From Actinokineospora pegani (GTDB lineage: Bacteria; Actinomycetota; Actinomycetes; Mycobacteriales; Pseudonocardiaceae), in the NCBI RefSeq assembly GCF_009745975.1, contig NZ_WHOL01000049.1, forward strand, positions 1-40,390: a DNA stretch of 40,390 bases, in the 5' to 3' direction. A model generated the notes under the pieces. The model worked only from the letters and a program-made list of their open reading frames with translations. It did not search any database and had not been told where the DNA came from. The position numbers and the translations under genes are program-made. This document shows, piece after piece, positions 7,264 to 14,840 of the stretch. How positions within the stretch are numbered: the stretch's first letter is position 1; every line of letters begins with the position of its first letter.

Positions 7264-8037
7264 GTGCGTATCGCTCGAATTGCCCATCCGCAAGGCGGCC
7301 TCGCGTTCGTGTCCCTGGAGGGCGAGGGCGCCGACCAGGTCGCCCGCGAGATCGCCGACCACCCGTTCGGCACCCCGGTCTTCACCGGCCGGTCCTGGCC
7401 GCTGGCCGACTGCAGGCTGCTGGCGCCGACGCTGCCCAGCAAGGTCGTCTGCATCGGCAAGAACTACGCCGACCACGCCGCGGAGATGGGCGGGCAGGCG
7501 CCCGCCGACCCGGTCATCTTCATGAAGCCCTCGACCTCGGTCATCGGGCACAACGAGGTCATCCGGCTGCCCGCCGACTCCACCAGGGTGGACTTCGAGG
7601 GCGAGCTGGCGCTGGTGATGAACCCGAGCCCGCGCGGGGTGACCGCGGCCAACGCCCACCGCGCGATCCTGGGCTACACCATCGCCAACGACGTGACCGC
7701 CCGCGACCAGCAGGCGCACGACGGGCAGTGGACCAGGGCCAAGTCGCACGACTCGTTCTGCCCGCTCGGCCCGTGGATCCAGACCGGGATCGACCCGGGC
7801 GACCTGGACATCAAGACCACTCTGGACGGTGTGGTGCAGCAGGACTCCTCCACGGCGTTCCTGCTGCACAGCATCCCCGAGATCGTCGAGTGGGTCTCGA
7901 GCGTGATGACCCTGCTGCCCGGCGACGTCATCCTCACCGGGACCCCCGCGGGCGTCGGCCCGATGACCGCCGGGCAGAGCGTGTCGGTGTCGATCTCCGG
8001 CATCGGCACGCTGACCAACACCGTCGCCAAGCGCTGA
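7264..8037 (+). CDS. Fumarylacetoacetate hydrolase family protein
   Basis: FAH-fold hydrolase/isomerase/decarboxylase of 257 residues, the usual size for the single-domain bacterial group. Motifs visible: VCIGKNYADHAAEMG at the start of the catalytic domain, metal-ligand segments FEGELALVM and NDVTARDQQ, and GDVILTGTPAGVGPM near the C-terminus. These enzymes act on C-C bonds of 1,3-diketo or acylpyruvate substrates; oxaloacetate decarboxylase or acylpyruvase activity is as likely as aromatic catabolism. M. tuberculosis Rv2993c is the positional counterpart, upstream of gltX. GTG at 7264 lies 9 nt after the lipoprotein stop with no clear Shine-Dalgarno; translational coupling is plausible. Family certain, substrate unknown. 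Confidence 0.9.
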   Translation: MRIARIAHPQGGLAFVSLEGEGADQVAREIADHPFGTPVFTGRSWPLADCRLLAPTLPSKVVCIGKNYADHAAEMGGQAPADPVIFMKPSTSVIGHNEVIRLPADSTRVDFEGELALVMNPSPRGVTAANAHRAILGYTIANDVTARDQQAHDGQWTRAKSHDSFCPLGPWIQTGIDPGDLDIKTTLDGVVQQDSSTAFLLHSIPEIVEWVSSVMTLLPGDVILTGTPAGVGPMTAGQSVSVSISGIGTLTNTVAKR

Positions 8038-8052
8038 CCCGACTCCTCGGAC

Positions 8053-8083
8053 GAGGGGCTGTTCCCACCCGGGACAGCCCCTC
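8053..8083. terminator. Bidirectional hairpin between convergent genes
   Basis: GAGGGGCTGT (8053-8062) pairs with ACAGCCCCTC (8074-8083), with an extra CCC/GGG pairing inside after one bulged T. It sits between the FAH gene (+) and the monooxygenase gene (-) and can serve both. Confidence 0.7.
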
Positions 8084-8090
8084 CGGCGCG

Positions 8091-9317
8091 TCAGCGCCGC
8101 GCGAACCCCGGCACCGGCTCGTTGCGCAGCCCCCGGCCGACCACCTGCGCGGGGATCCGGCTCAGCGCCGGGAACCGGGCGAACAGCCGCAGGACCGCGG
8201 GCGGCTCGGCCCCGCCGACGACGTCGACCTCGCCCGCCACGGTGGGCGCGACGACCTTGCGGTGCAGGACCCGTTGCAAGCCCTGGACCGCCAGCGTCGG
8301 CAGCAGCCTGCGGCGCTGGACCCTGGCCAGGTCGCGCTCGGTCAGCTCGCCCCTGGCCAGCGGGCCCGCGAGCAGCCGGGCGGCGGCGATGGCGTCCTGC
8401 ACGGCCAGGTTGATGCCCACCCCGCCGACCGGTGACATCGCGTGCGCGGCGTCGCCGAGGCACAGCAGGCCGTCGCGGTGCCAGCGGGTGAGGCGGTCCA
8501 GCTTGACGTCGAGCACCTTCACCTCGTCCCACGACGCCAGCGCGTCCACCCGGTCGGCCAGCCACGGGGCCGAGGCGGCCACGTCGCGCATGATGGCGCC
8601 GACGTCGCCTGCGCGGGCCGGGGCGTCGCTGCCCTTGGCGATCAGGCACGCCGCCTGCCAGTAGTCGCCGCGGTCGATCAGGATGACCTGGCGGGCGCCG
8701 CTGATGACCGGGACCACGCCGCTGGGGTCGCTGTCGTGCCGGGGGACGCGGAACCACCAGACGTCCATCGGCACGGGGTAGCCGCGGGTGGGCAGGGCGG
8801 CGTCGGCGCGCAGGACCGACGTGCGGCCGTCGCAGGCCAGGGTCAGCGCGGCGGTCAGCTCGCCGGTCTCGCCCCCGGTGGTGCGGTAGGCGACGCCGGT
8901 GACCCGGCTCCCGGCCCGCAGCAGGCCCGTCGCCTCGGTGTCCATCCGCAGCGCGAAGGTGGGCTCCTCGGCCGCGGCCTCGGCGAGCAGGTTCAGCAGG
9001 TCCCACTGCGGGACCATCGCGATGAAGTTGTTGGGGCCGGGCAGCGCGCTCAGGTCGGCCGTGCGCACCGACCCGCCGGGGACGGGCACCCGCACGCTGT
9101 CGATGCGGCTCTGCGGGATGCGGCGGAACCGCTCGCCCAGGCCCAGCGCGTCGATCAGGTCGAGGGTCGGCGGGTGCACGGTGTCGCCGCGGAAGTCGCG
9201 CAGGAAGTCGGCGTGCTTCTCCAGCACGGTCACCCGGATGCCCGCCCTGGCCAGCAGCAGCCCGGCCACCACACCCGCGGGCCCGCCGCCCGCGACCACG
9301 ACGTCGGTGTCGGTCAT
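8091..9317 (-). CDS. FAD-dependent monooxygenase (PHBH/UbiH-like)
   Basis: Group A flavoprotein hydroxylase fold, 408 residues. The N-terminal dinucleotide motif is G10-G-G12-P-A-G15 in [13 protein letters not shown], followed by an Arg/Glu-rich FAD segment ([18 protein letters not shown]). The second FAD motif [20 protein letters not shown] begins near residue 286. No membrane segment is visible, so it is probably cytosolic and NAD(P)H-dependent. Substrate unknown: relatives hydroxylate aromatics, antibiotics or quinones. The start at 9317 follows a GGAGGGG site (minus strand). A 24-bp perfect palindrome lies just upstream (9334-9357), so expression is probably repressed by a TetR-type regulator that is not encoded next to it. 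The gene is divergent from gltX. Confidence 0.88.
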   Translation of the reverse strand: MTDTDVVVAGGGPAGVVAGLLLARAGIRVTVLEKHADFLRDFRGDTVHPPTLDLIDALGLGERFRRIPQSRIDSVRVPVPGGSVRTADLSALPGPNNFIAMVPQWDLLNLLAEAAAEEPTFALRMDTEATGLLRAGSRVTGVAYRTTGGETGELTAALTLACDGRTSVLRADAALPTRGYPVPMDVWWFRVPRHDSDPSGVVPVISGARQVILIDRGDYWQAACLIAKGSDAPARAGDVGAIMRDVAASAPWLADRVDALASWDEVKVLDVKLDRLTRWHRDGLLCLGDAAHAMSPVGGVGINLAVQDAIAAARLLAGPLARGELTERDLARVQRRRLLPTLAVQGLQRVLHRKVVAPTVAGEVDVVGGAEPPAVLRLFARFPALSRIPAQVVGRGLRNEPVPGFARR

Positions 9318-9333
9318 GTCCCCTCCTCGGCTG

Positions 9334-9357
9334 GTTATTCAACGCTCGTTGAATAAC
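9334..9357. promoter_or_regulatory. 24-bp perfect palindromic operator
   Basis: GTTATTCAACG (9334-9344) and CGTTGAATAAC (9347-9357) form a perfect dyad with a 2-bp centre. Length, symmetry and AT-rich half-sites in a GC-rich genome are typical of TetR-family operators. The site lies 16 bp upstream of the monooxygenase start and about 64 bp upstream of gltX. No regulator gene is adjacent. Confidence 0.75.
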
Positions 9358-9420
9358 TTCATGGTGCACCCGGCCTCCGGCGGGGTCAAGGCGGACCGGC
9401 AGGGATACGCTGACCGGGCC

Positions 9421-10902
9421 ATGAGCACTCCAGACGCCACCACCCCAGTCCGAGCCCGCTTCTGCCCGTCGCCGACGGGCACCCCGCACGTCGGGCTCAT
9501 CCGCACCGCGCTGTTCAACTGGGCCTTCGCCCGGCACGCGGGCGGCCAACTCGTCTTCCGCATCGAGGACACCGACGCCGCGCGCGACTCCGAGGAGAGC
9601 TACGCCGCGATCATCGAGGGCCTGCGCTGGCTGGGCCTCGACTGGGACGAGGGGGTCGAGGTCGGCGGCGACCACGGCCCCTACCGCCAGAGCCAGCGGT
9701 CGGACCTCTACGCGGACGTGGTCGCCAAGCTGACAGCCGCGGGCGAGCTCTACGAGTCGTACACGACCAACGAGGAGGTCGAGGCGCGGCGCAGGGCGGC
9801 GGGCCAGGACCCCAAGCTGGGCTACGACAACTTCGACCGCGCCCTCACCGAGGACCAGCGCGCCGCCCACCGCGCCGAGGGCCGCGAGCCGGTGCTGCGG
9901 CTGCGCATGCCCGACCGCCCCATCGCCTTCACCGACCTGGTCCGCGGCGAGATCACCTTCCCGGCGGGCAGCGTGCCCGACCCGGTCCTGGTGCGCGCCA
10001 ACGGCCAGCCGCTCTACACGCTGGTGAACCCGGTCGACGACGCGTTGATGAAGATCACGCACGTGCTGCGCGGCGAGGACCTGCTGCCCTCGACCCCGCG
10101 CCAGATCGCCCTGCACGAGGCGCTGCAGCGGGTGGGCGTGTCGGAGTTCACGCCGCACTTCGGGCACATGCCCCTGGTGCGCGGCGAGGGCAACAAGAAG
10201 CTGTCCAAGCGCGACCCGCAGTCCAACCTGTTCGCCTACCGCGACCGCGGCTTCGTGCCCGAGGGCATGCTCAACTACCTGGCGCTGCTGGGCTGGTCGA
10301 TCGCCGAGGACCGCGACGTGTTCAGCATGGCCGAGATGGTCGCGGCCTTCGACATCGGCAAGGTCAGCCAGAACCCGGCCCGCTTCGACCTCAAGAAGGC
10401 CGAGGCGATCAACGCCGACCACTTGCGCCGCCTGCCGGTCGGGGAGTTCGTCGAGCGCGTGCTGCCGCACCTGAGCGCGGGGGGAGTCCTCCCCGAGGCG
10501 CCCACCGCCGCGCAGCGGGCCACTGTGGACGCCATCGCGCCGCTGGTGCAGGAGCGCCTCGTGGTGCTCTCCGACGCCGTGGGCATGGTCGCGTTCCTGT
10601 TCGCGGGCGAGGACTTCGCACCGGAGGCCGACGCCGCGGCCAAGAACCTGGGACCGGACGCCAAACCCGTCCTCGAGGCGAGCGTCGCCGCGCTCGAGGC
10701 GTTGCCGGAGTGGACCACCGCCGCCATTGAGGAAGCGCTCAAGGGCGCTCTCGTCGACGGTCTGGGACTCAAGCCCCGCAAGGCGTTCGGACCCGTTCGA
10801 GTGGCGGTCACCGGTCGCACCGTGTCACCGCCCCTGTACGAGTCCATGGAGCTGCTGGGCCGCGAGAGCTCGTTGGGACGGTTGCGCAAAGCGCTTCCCT
10901 AG
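9421..10902 (+). CDS. gltX: Glutamyl-tRNA synthetase (probably non-discriminating)
   Basis: Class I aminoacyl-tRNA synthetase of 493 residues that charges tRNA-Glu and, in bacteria lacking GlnRS, also tRNA-Gln for later amidation by GatCAB. The N-terminal catalytic site shows [10 protein letters not shown] (HIGH-type motif, H23) and the KMSKS-type loop is KLSKR at 260-264. The all-helical anticodon-binding domain follows. Genes for both presumed substrates, tRNA-Gln(CTG) and tRNA-Glu(CTC), lie 1.1 kb downstream. ATG at 9421 has no Shine-Dalgarno; TACGCT (9406-9411) ends nine bases upstream, suggesting a leaderless or nearly leaderless mRNA. Positional counterpart is Rv2992c. A strong hairpin follows. 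Confidence 0.96.
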   Translation: MSTPDATTPVRARFCPSPTGTPHVGLIRTALFNWAFARHAGGQLVFRIEDTDAARDSEESYAAIIEGLRWLGLDWDEGVEVGGDHGPYRQSQRSDLYADVVAKLTAAGELYESYTTNEEVEARRRAAGQDPKLGYDNFDRALTEDQRAAHRAEGREPVLRLRMPDRPIAFTDLVRGEITFPAGSVPDPVLVRANGQPLYTLVNPVDDALMKITHVLRGEDLLPSTPRQIALHEALQRVGVSEFTPHFGHMPLVRGEGNKKLSKRDPQSNLFAYRDRGFVPEGMLNYLALLGWSIAEDRDVFSMAEMVAAFDIGKVSQNPARFDLKKAEAINADHLRRLPVGEFVERVLPHLSAGGVLPEAPTAAQRATVDAIAPLVQERLVVLSDAVGMVAFLFAGEDFAPEADAAAKNLGPDAKPVLEASVAALEALPEWTTAAIEEALKGALVDGLGLKPRKAFGPVRVAVTGRTVSPPLYESMELLGRESSLGRLRKALP

Positions 10903-10937
10903 CAACACAATCTAGTGAACCAGTAACGCGAGTCGAA

Positions 10938-10973
10938 CGCCCCGCGATAGACCTCCCCGTCTGTCGCGGGGCG
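10938..10973 (+). terminator. Hairpin terminator after gltX
   Basis: A 15-bp stem (10938-10952 with 10959-10973, one wobble) with loop CTCCCC. The outer arms are CGCCCCGCGA and TCGCGGGGCG. No U-tract. It separates gltX from the HAD gene. Confidence 0.8.
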
Positions 10974-11055
10974 CTCGCGCTTGACCGTGTCAGAACGGCC
11001 AACTCCACCCGGGCAGACGAATCGGCGGCCCCACCGCCGGTTCTAGCCTCGCGTA

Positions 11056-11880
11056 ATGAGATCACCGCTCGCGCCCATCCCCCTGTCCCGGATGGCCCGC
11101 GCCGTCCCCGAACGGGAGGCGCGAGCGCCCCGCCCGGCCCCACTCGCCAGCGCCCCGCCGCTGATCGCCGCCGTCTGCCTGGACATCGACGACACCCTGA
11201 TCGACTTCACCGGCTCCGCCCGCGCCGCCGTGCGCAGGCTCATCGACCGCGACGACATGTGGACCGCCTGGCAGCGGGTCACCGACGAGCATCACGCCCG
11301 CGCCGTGGCCGGGGAGTACGACTACGACACCATGCGCCGCCTGCGCACCAAGGCCTTCCTCGCCGACCTCGGCGCCCTCGTCGACGACGAGGCCGTCGCG
11401 GTGCTCGAGGACCGCCGCCTGGCCCAGATGCGCGGCGCCTGGCGGCTGTTCTCCGACACCATCCCGTGCCTGGACTGGCTGCGCGCCGCGGGCCTGCGCA
11501 TCGGCGCGGTCACCAACGCCACCAGTCCGCACCAGCGCGCCCGCCTGGCCGACCTCGGCCTCGGCCGCTTCTTCGACGCCGTCGTCAGCCCCGCGGCCAC
11601 CGGCGCGGCCAAACCGGACCCGGTGATCTTCCACGCCGCCTGCGACCAACTCGGCGTCCCCCCGGCCAGCACCCTCCACATCGGCGACCGCCTCGACCTC
11701 GACGCCCACGCCGCCCGCGACGCGGGCCTGCACGGCGTCTGGCTCGACCGCACCGGCGAGGGCCCCCGGGCCGCGGGCGTCCCCGTCCTCGACTCCCTGG
11801 CCGACCTGCCCGCCCTGCTGGTCACCGACTACCGCACCCCCAGCCTGACCAGCGGTGGAACACTCCCCGGACCGAGGTAG
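11056..11880 (+). CDS. HAD-superfamily hydrolase
   Basis: Predicted Mg2+-dependent phosphatase of 274 residues. HAD motif I is DIDDT with nucleophile D43 and acid D45; motif II is TNATSP; motif III Lys is in AKPDPVIFH; motif IV is HIGDRLDLD. The helical cap between motifs I and II resembles subfamily IA (phosphoglycolate phosphatase/haloacid dehalogenase-like). Substrate cannot be assigned. The first ~35 residues are Pro/Arg/Ala-rich and outside the fold; an alternative ATG lies at 11092. The 11056 start is preferred because TAGCCT (11044-11049) ends six bases upstream, the leaderless arrangement seen repeatedly here, with no Shine-Dalgarno. It precedes the tRNA pair but probably forms its own unit. 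Confidence 0.88.
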   Translation: MRSPLAPIPLSRMARAVPEREARAPRPAPLASAPPLIAAVCLDIDDTLIDFTGSARAAVRRLIDRDDMWTAWQRVTDEHHARAVAGEYDYDTMRRLRTKAFLADLGALVDDEAVAVLEDRRLAQMRGAWRLFSDTIPCLDWLRAAGLRIGAVTNATSPHQRARLADLGLGRFFDAVVSPAATGAAKPDPVIFHAACDQLGVPPASTLHIGDRLDLDAHAARDAGLHGVWLDRTGEGPRAAGVPVLDSLADLPALLVTDYRTPSLTSGGTLPGPR

Positions 11881-11890
11881 ACCCCCCGAT

Positions 11891-11920
11891 TTCACTTCCC
11901 CGGGCCCCGTGGTCTAACAT
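11891..11920 (+). promoter_or_regulatory. Putative promoter of the tRNA-Gln/tRNA-Glu unit
   Basis: TTCACT (11891-11896) and TAACAT (11915-11920) are separated by 18 bp, about 60 bp upstream of tRNA-Gln. A small leader hairpin CTCCGGT/ACCGGAG follows. Assignment rests on hexamer match and position. Confidence 0.45.
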
Positions 11921-11981
11921 CTTCTCCGGTAAGCGGGACAGGCCAACCGGAGAGATCCAGCGGCCAAGAACGCGAAACCAT

Positions 11982-12053
11982 TGGGGTATGGTGTAATTGG
12001 CAGCACGACTGATTCTGGTTCAGTTAGTCTAGGTTCGAGTCCTGGTACCCCAG
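11982..12053 (+). tRNA. tRNA-Gln (anticodon CTG)
   Basis: A 72-nt cloverleaf. The acceptor stem TGGGGTA pairs with TACCCCA, discriminator G. The anticodon arm is ACTGA-TTCTGGT-TCAGT with CTG at the anticodon, and the T arm carries GGTTCGAGTCC. The 3' CCA is not encoded. It is probably co-transcribed with tRNA-Glu 79 bp downstream. Confidence 0.95.
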
Positions 12054-12132
12054 CGGAAGAGCCCTCTAGCCCACCTGCTAGAGTCTCTCCCAGCAACACA
12101 GAGAACAAACCAGAAGTTCTCACTTGTTCTAG

Positions 12133-12205
12133 GGCCCCGTCGTCTAGCGGCCTAGGACGCCGCCCTCTCAAGGCGGTAGCGCGGGTTCGAATCCCGTCGG
12201 GGCTA
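12133..12205 (+). tRNA. tRNA-Glu (anticodon CTC)
   Basis: A 73-nt cloverleaf. The acceptor stem GGCCCCG pairs with CGGGGCT (G1-U72 wobble), discriminator A. The anticodon arm is CCGCC-CTCTCAA-GGCGG with CTC, and the T loop is TTCGAAT. The 3' CCA is not encoded. A strong terminator hairpin starts 10 nt after its end. Confidence 0.95.
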
Positions 12206-12214
12206 CAGAGGCTG

Positions 12215-12251
12215 GAGGCCCCTACCTGCAAAAAGCGCAGGTAGGGGCCTC
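12215..12251 (+). terminator. Hairpin terminator after tRNA-Glu
   Basis: Perfect 15-bp stem: GAGGCCCCTACCTGC (12215-12229) with 12237-12251, loop AAAAAGC, followed by TTCC. It ends the tRNA transcript. Confidence 0.9.
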
Positions 12252-12454
12252 TTCCGCGTTGTATCTGGGGGGCGACCCCCCAGACCCCCACGGTGCGGTT
12301 GGCTGCGGGTGGCGGGGGCGGAGCCCAGGTTTAGGGATAGCGGGATTGGGGTGGGTGGGTGGCGGCGTGCCCATCCTCACAACCGGCATCCGCCCCTGCT
12401 TTTGCCCTTGAGGCAGCGTCACCACCCACCAAACCGCCGGTCGGCAACGTGTGT
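12252..12454. other. Gene-free stretch with a G/C hairpin and a G-quadruplex-like tract
   Basis: This is part of the 433-bp gap between tRNA-Glu and ndgR. It holds a perfect 9-bp inverted repeat TCTGGGGGG-CGA-CCCCCCAGA (12264-12284). It also holds a run of four G-tracts, GGG-ATT-GGGG-T-GGG-T-GGG (12342-12359), able to form a G-quadruplex on the plus strand. I see no open frame with native codon use. Similar G-rich hairpins are common at actinomycete gene ends, so neither need be specific. Confidence 0.5.
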
Positions 12455-12603
12455 GCTCGTTGGGGTGGATTGGCTTGTCTGGGGGAGGCGATCATGTGCC
12501 GAGCTGCCTTGCGCGGGAGGGCGTCTTTTCAGCCCGACCTTTTCCCTCCCGCTGCGCATGATCGTCGTAGGGGCCCCGGGCAAGGTGATTCACCCCAACG
12601 AGC
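12455..12603. repeat. Structured palindromic element, copy A
   Basis: A 149-nt imperfect giant hairpin. Outer arm GCTCGTTGGGGTG (12455-12467) pairs perfectly with 12591-12603 and continues imperfectly to GGGG/CCCC (12482-12485 with 12574-12577). An asymmetric internal loop follows (AGG, 12486-12488, opposite TCGTAGGGG, 12565-12573). The next helix is 11 bp, CGATCATGTGC (12489-12499) with GCGCATGATCG (12554-12564). After a 14-nt 5' spacer there is an 8-bp apical helix CGGGAGGG/CCCTCCCG (12514-12521, 12544-12551). It lies between the tRNA terminator and the 3' end of ndgR. Copy B is at 23577-23722. No target-site duplication or open frame is visible. Confidence 0.8.
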
Positions 12604-12638
12604 TGCCTAAGCAAATCATCCGGCTTTGGGGTGGGGGG

Positions 12639-13340
12639 CTAGAGGCGGTTTTGGAGGGCGTCGGCGGCGGCTAGGAGGTCGGCGGCCCAGCGGGCGCCGG
12701 GGCGGCGGCCCATGCGGTCTATGGGGCCGGAGACGGAGACGGCGGCCACTACTTGGCCCTGGGCGTCTCGTACGGGGGCGCTGACGCTGGCTACGCCTGG
12801 TTCGCGTTCGGCGACGGATTGGGCCCAGCCCCTTCGCCTGACTTCCAGGAGGGCTCGTTCGCCGAAGACGGCGTCGGCCAGGAGGCTGCGCTGGGTGGCG
12901 GGGTCGGCCCAGGCGGCGAGGACCTTGGCGCCGGAGCCCGCGGTCATGGGGAGTCGTGCGCCTACCGGGACGGTGTCGCGCAGGCCGCTGGGGGGTTCGG
13001 CGGAGCAGACGCAGATGCGGTGCAGGCCGTCTCGGCGGTAGAGCTGGATGCTCTCGCCTGTGCGGTCGCGCAGGCGGGGGAGGACCGCCGTCGCCGCGTC
13101 CAGGAGGGGGTCGGTCGCCCCGCCCGCCAGCTCCGCGAGGGCGGCGCCGGGCCGCCACCTGCCGTCGGTGCCCCTGCGCAGGAGCCGGTGCACCTCCAAG
13201 CCCACCGCCAGGCGGTGCGCCGTCGCCCGGGGCAGGCCGGTCTTGGCGCACAACTCGGCCAGGCCGCAGGGTTCCTTGGCCACCGCCTGCAAGACGGCCA
13301 TTGCCTTGTCCAGAACTCCGATGCCGCTATGCTGTCCCAC
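12639..13340 (-). CDS. ndgR: IclR-family regulator divergent from leuCD (NdgR/LtbR-type)
   Basis: 233 residues: N-terminal winged helix-turn-helix (about 8-65; GLAELCAKTGLPRATAHRL is the HTH) and a C-terminal IclR effector domain (about 80-230; RDGLHRICVCSAEPP, GAGAKVLAAW-like segment, VAAVSVSGP). In Streptomyces (NdgR), Corynebacterium (LtbR) and M. tuberculosis (Rv2989) the gene in this position controls leuCD and related amino-acid genes, and that role is inferred here. The GTG at 13340 has no Shine-Dalgarno, but TAGTAT (minus strand, 13352-13347) ends six bases upstream, so the mRNA is probably leaderless. Only 64 bp separate it from leuC, and an inverted repeat lies between the two -10 regions, suggesting repression of both genes. 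Confidence 0.92.
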   Translation of the reverse strand: MGQHSGIGVLDKAMAVLQAVAKEPCGLAELCAKTGLPRATAHRLAVGLEVHRLLRRGTDGRWRPGAALAELAGGATDPLLDAATAVLPRLRDRTGESIQLYRRDGLHRICVCSAEPPSGLRDTVPVGARLPMTAGSGAKVLAAWADPATQRSLLADAVFGERALLEVRRRGWAQSVAEREPGVASVSAPVRDAQGQVVAAVSVSGPIDRMGRRPGARWAADLLAAADALQNRL

Positions 13341-13346
13341 GTCTCG

Positions 13347-13371
13347 ATACTACTTTCCCGTTATATGGGAA
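13347..13371. promoter_or_regulatory. ndgR/leuC divergent promoter and likely NdgR operator
   Basis: TAGTAT on the minus strand (13352-13347) is the ndgR -10. The inverted repeat TTCCC-N7-GGGAA (13355-13371) lies immediately beside it and contains TATAT, a candidate leuC -10. A direct GGGAAG repeat occurs at 13367-13372 and 13383-13388. A regulator bound here would block both promoters. Binding is inferred. Confidence 0.5.
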
Positions 13372-13404
13372 GTCCAGTCCGTGGGAAGCTGATGGTGATG
13401 AGCG

Positions 13405-14829
13405 ATGGGCAAAACGCTCGCTGAGAAGGTCTGGGAACAGCACGTGGTGCGGCGCGGCGACGGCGCCGAACCCGACCTGCTCTACATCGACCTGCACCTC
13501 GTGCACGAGGTGACGAGCCCGCAGGCCTTCGACGGCCTCCGGCTGGCCGGTCGACCCGTGCGGCGGCCCGACCTGACGATAGCGACCGAGGACCACAACG
13601 TCCCGACGATCGGGATCGACCTCCCGATCGCCGACCCGGTCTCGCGCACCCAGGTCGAGACCCTCCGCAAGAACTGCGTCGAGTTCGGCGTGCGGCTGCA
13701 CTCGATGGGCGACGTCGAACAGGGCATCGTGCACGTGGTGGGGCCGCAGTTGGGCCTCACGCAGCCCGGCACGACCGTGGTGTGCGGCGACAGCCACACC
13801 TCCACGCACGGCGCGTTCGGCGCGCTGGCGTTCGGCATCGGCACCAGCGAGGTCGAGCACGTGCTCGCCACGCAGACGCTGCCGCTGCGCCCATTCAAGA
13901 CCATGGCGGTCACCGTCACCGGCGACCTCGCCCCCGGGGTCACCGCCAAGGACGTCATCCTCGCCGTCATCGCCAAGATCGGCACCGGCGGCGGGCAGGG
14001 CTACGTCCTGGAGTACCGCGGCCCGGCCATCGAGAAACTCTCGATGGAGGCCCGCATGACGGTCTGCAACATGTCCATCGAGGCGGGCGCGCGCGCCGGG
14101 ATGATCGCCCCCGACGACACCACGTTCGACTACCTCAAGGGCCGCCCGCACGCGCCGGAGGGCGCCGAGTGGGACGCCGCGGTCGAGGCGTGGCGCGAGC
14201 TGCGCACCGACGACGACGCGGTCTTCGACGCCGAGGTCGTCATCGACGCCGAGGCGCTGACCCCGTTCGTCACCTGGGGAACCAACCCCGGCCAGGGCCT
14301 GCCGCTGTCGGCCGCGGTGCCCGACCCGGAGCTGATCGCCGACGAGAACGAGCGCTTCGCCGCCGAGAAGGCCCTGTCGTACATGGACCTGACCCCCGGC
14401 ACCCCGCTGCGCGACATCAGCGTCGACACCGTGTTCCTCGGCTCCTGCACCAACGGCCGCATCGAGGACCTGCGGGCCGCCGCCGAGGTCATCAAGGGCC
14501 GCAGGGTCGCCGAGGGCGTGCGGATGCTCGTGGTGCCCGGCTCGATGCGGGTGCGCGCGCAGGCCGAGCGGGAGGGGCTGGACGCGGTCTTCCTCGACGC
14601 CGGAGCCGAGTGGCGGCAGGCGGGCTGCTCCATGTGCCTGGGCATGAACCCCGACCAGTTGGCCCCCGGCGAGCGCAGCGCGTCCACATCGAACCGCAAC
14701 TTCGAGGGCCGCCAGGGCAAGGGCGGGCGCACCCACCTGGTGTCGCCGCTGGTCGCGGCGGCCACGGCCGTACGCGGCACGCTGTCGTCCCCCGCCGACC
14801 TGGCCGAGCAGGCCCGAACCCTGAACTGA
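13405..14829 (+). CDS. leuC: 3-isopropylmalate dehydratase large subunit
   Basis: Large subunit of the [4Fe-4S] isomerase converting 2-isopropylmalate to 3-isopropylmalate; the same LeuCD may isomerise citramalate made by CimA. 474 residues, usual length. Cluster cysteines are C348 (FLGSCTNGR) and C408/C411 (GCSMCLGMN). Other signatures are [14 protein letters not shown] and [18 protein letters not shown] at 13405 gives the N-terminus [15 protein letters not shown], as in relatives; the Shine-Dalgarno is weak. leuD follows after 11 bp, so the pair forms an operon. It is divergent from ndgR, which probably controls it. Confidence 0.97.
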   Translation: MGKTLAEKVWEQHVVRRGDGAEPDLLYIDLHLVHEVTSPQAFDGLRLAGRPVRRPDLTIATEDHNVPTIGIDLPIADPVSRTQVETLRKNCVEFGVRLHSMGDVEQGIVHVVGPQLGLTQPGTTVVCGDSHTSTHGAFGALAFGIGTSEVEHVLATQTLPLRPFKTMAVTVTGDLAPGVTAKDVILAVIAKIGTGGGQGYVLEYRGPAIEKLSMEARMTVCNMSIEAGARAGMIAPDDTTFDYLKGRPHAPEGAEWDAAVEAWRELRTDDDAVFDAEVVIDAEALTPFVTWGTNPGQGLPLSAAVPDPELIADENERFAAEKALSYMDLTPGTPLRDISVDTVFLGSCTNGRIEDLRAAAEVIKGRRVAEGVRMLVVPGSMRVRAQAEREGLDAVFLDAGAEWRQAGCSMCLGMNPDQLAPGERSASTSNRNFEGRQGKGGRTHLVSPLVAAATAVRGTLSSPADLAEQARTLN

Positions 14830-14840
14830 GGTACCCCACC

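Noticed and set aside
4828-10470. A 1,880-codon open frame on the minus strand opposite cimA, the FAH gene and gltX
   Set aside because: It is antisense to well-supported genes, its composition is Arg/Gly/Val/His-rich as expected from the complement of GC-rich codons, and it has no recognisable domain of its own. Long antisense frames are routine at this GC content.
12455-12603. Elements A and B as simple MITE or IS remnants
   Set aside because: No flanking target duplication is visible, no transposase homology lies inside, and the end sequences differ between copies while pairing is kept, unlike terminal repeats of a transposon family. A REP/RAYT-type origin is not excluded.
12309-12674. 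Plus-strand frame of 121 codons crossing element A, and similar short frames over element B
   Set aside because: No ribosome site, poor codon use, and they read through a near-continuous palindrome; the structural explanation is stronger.
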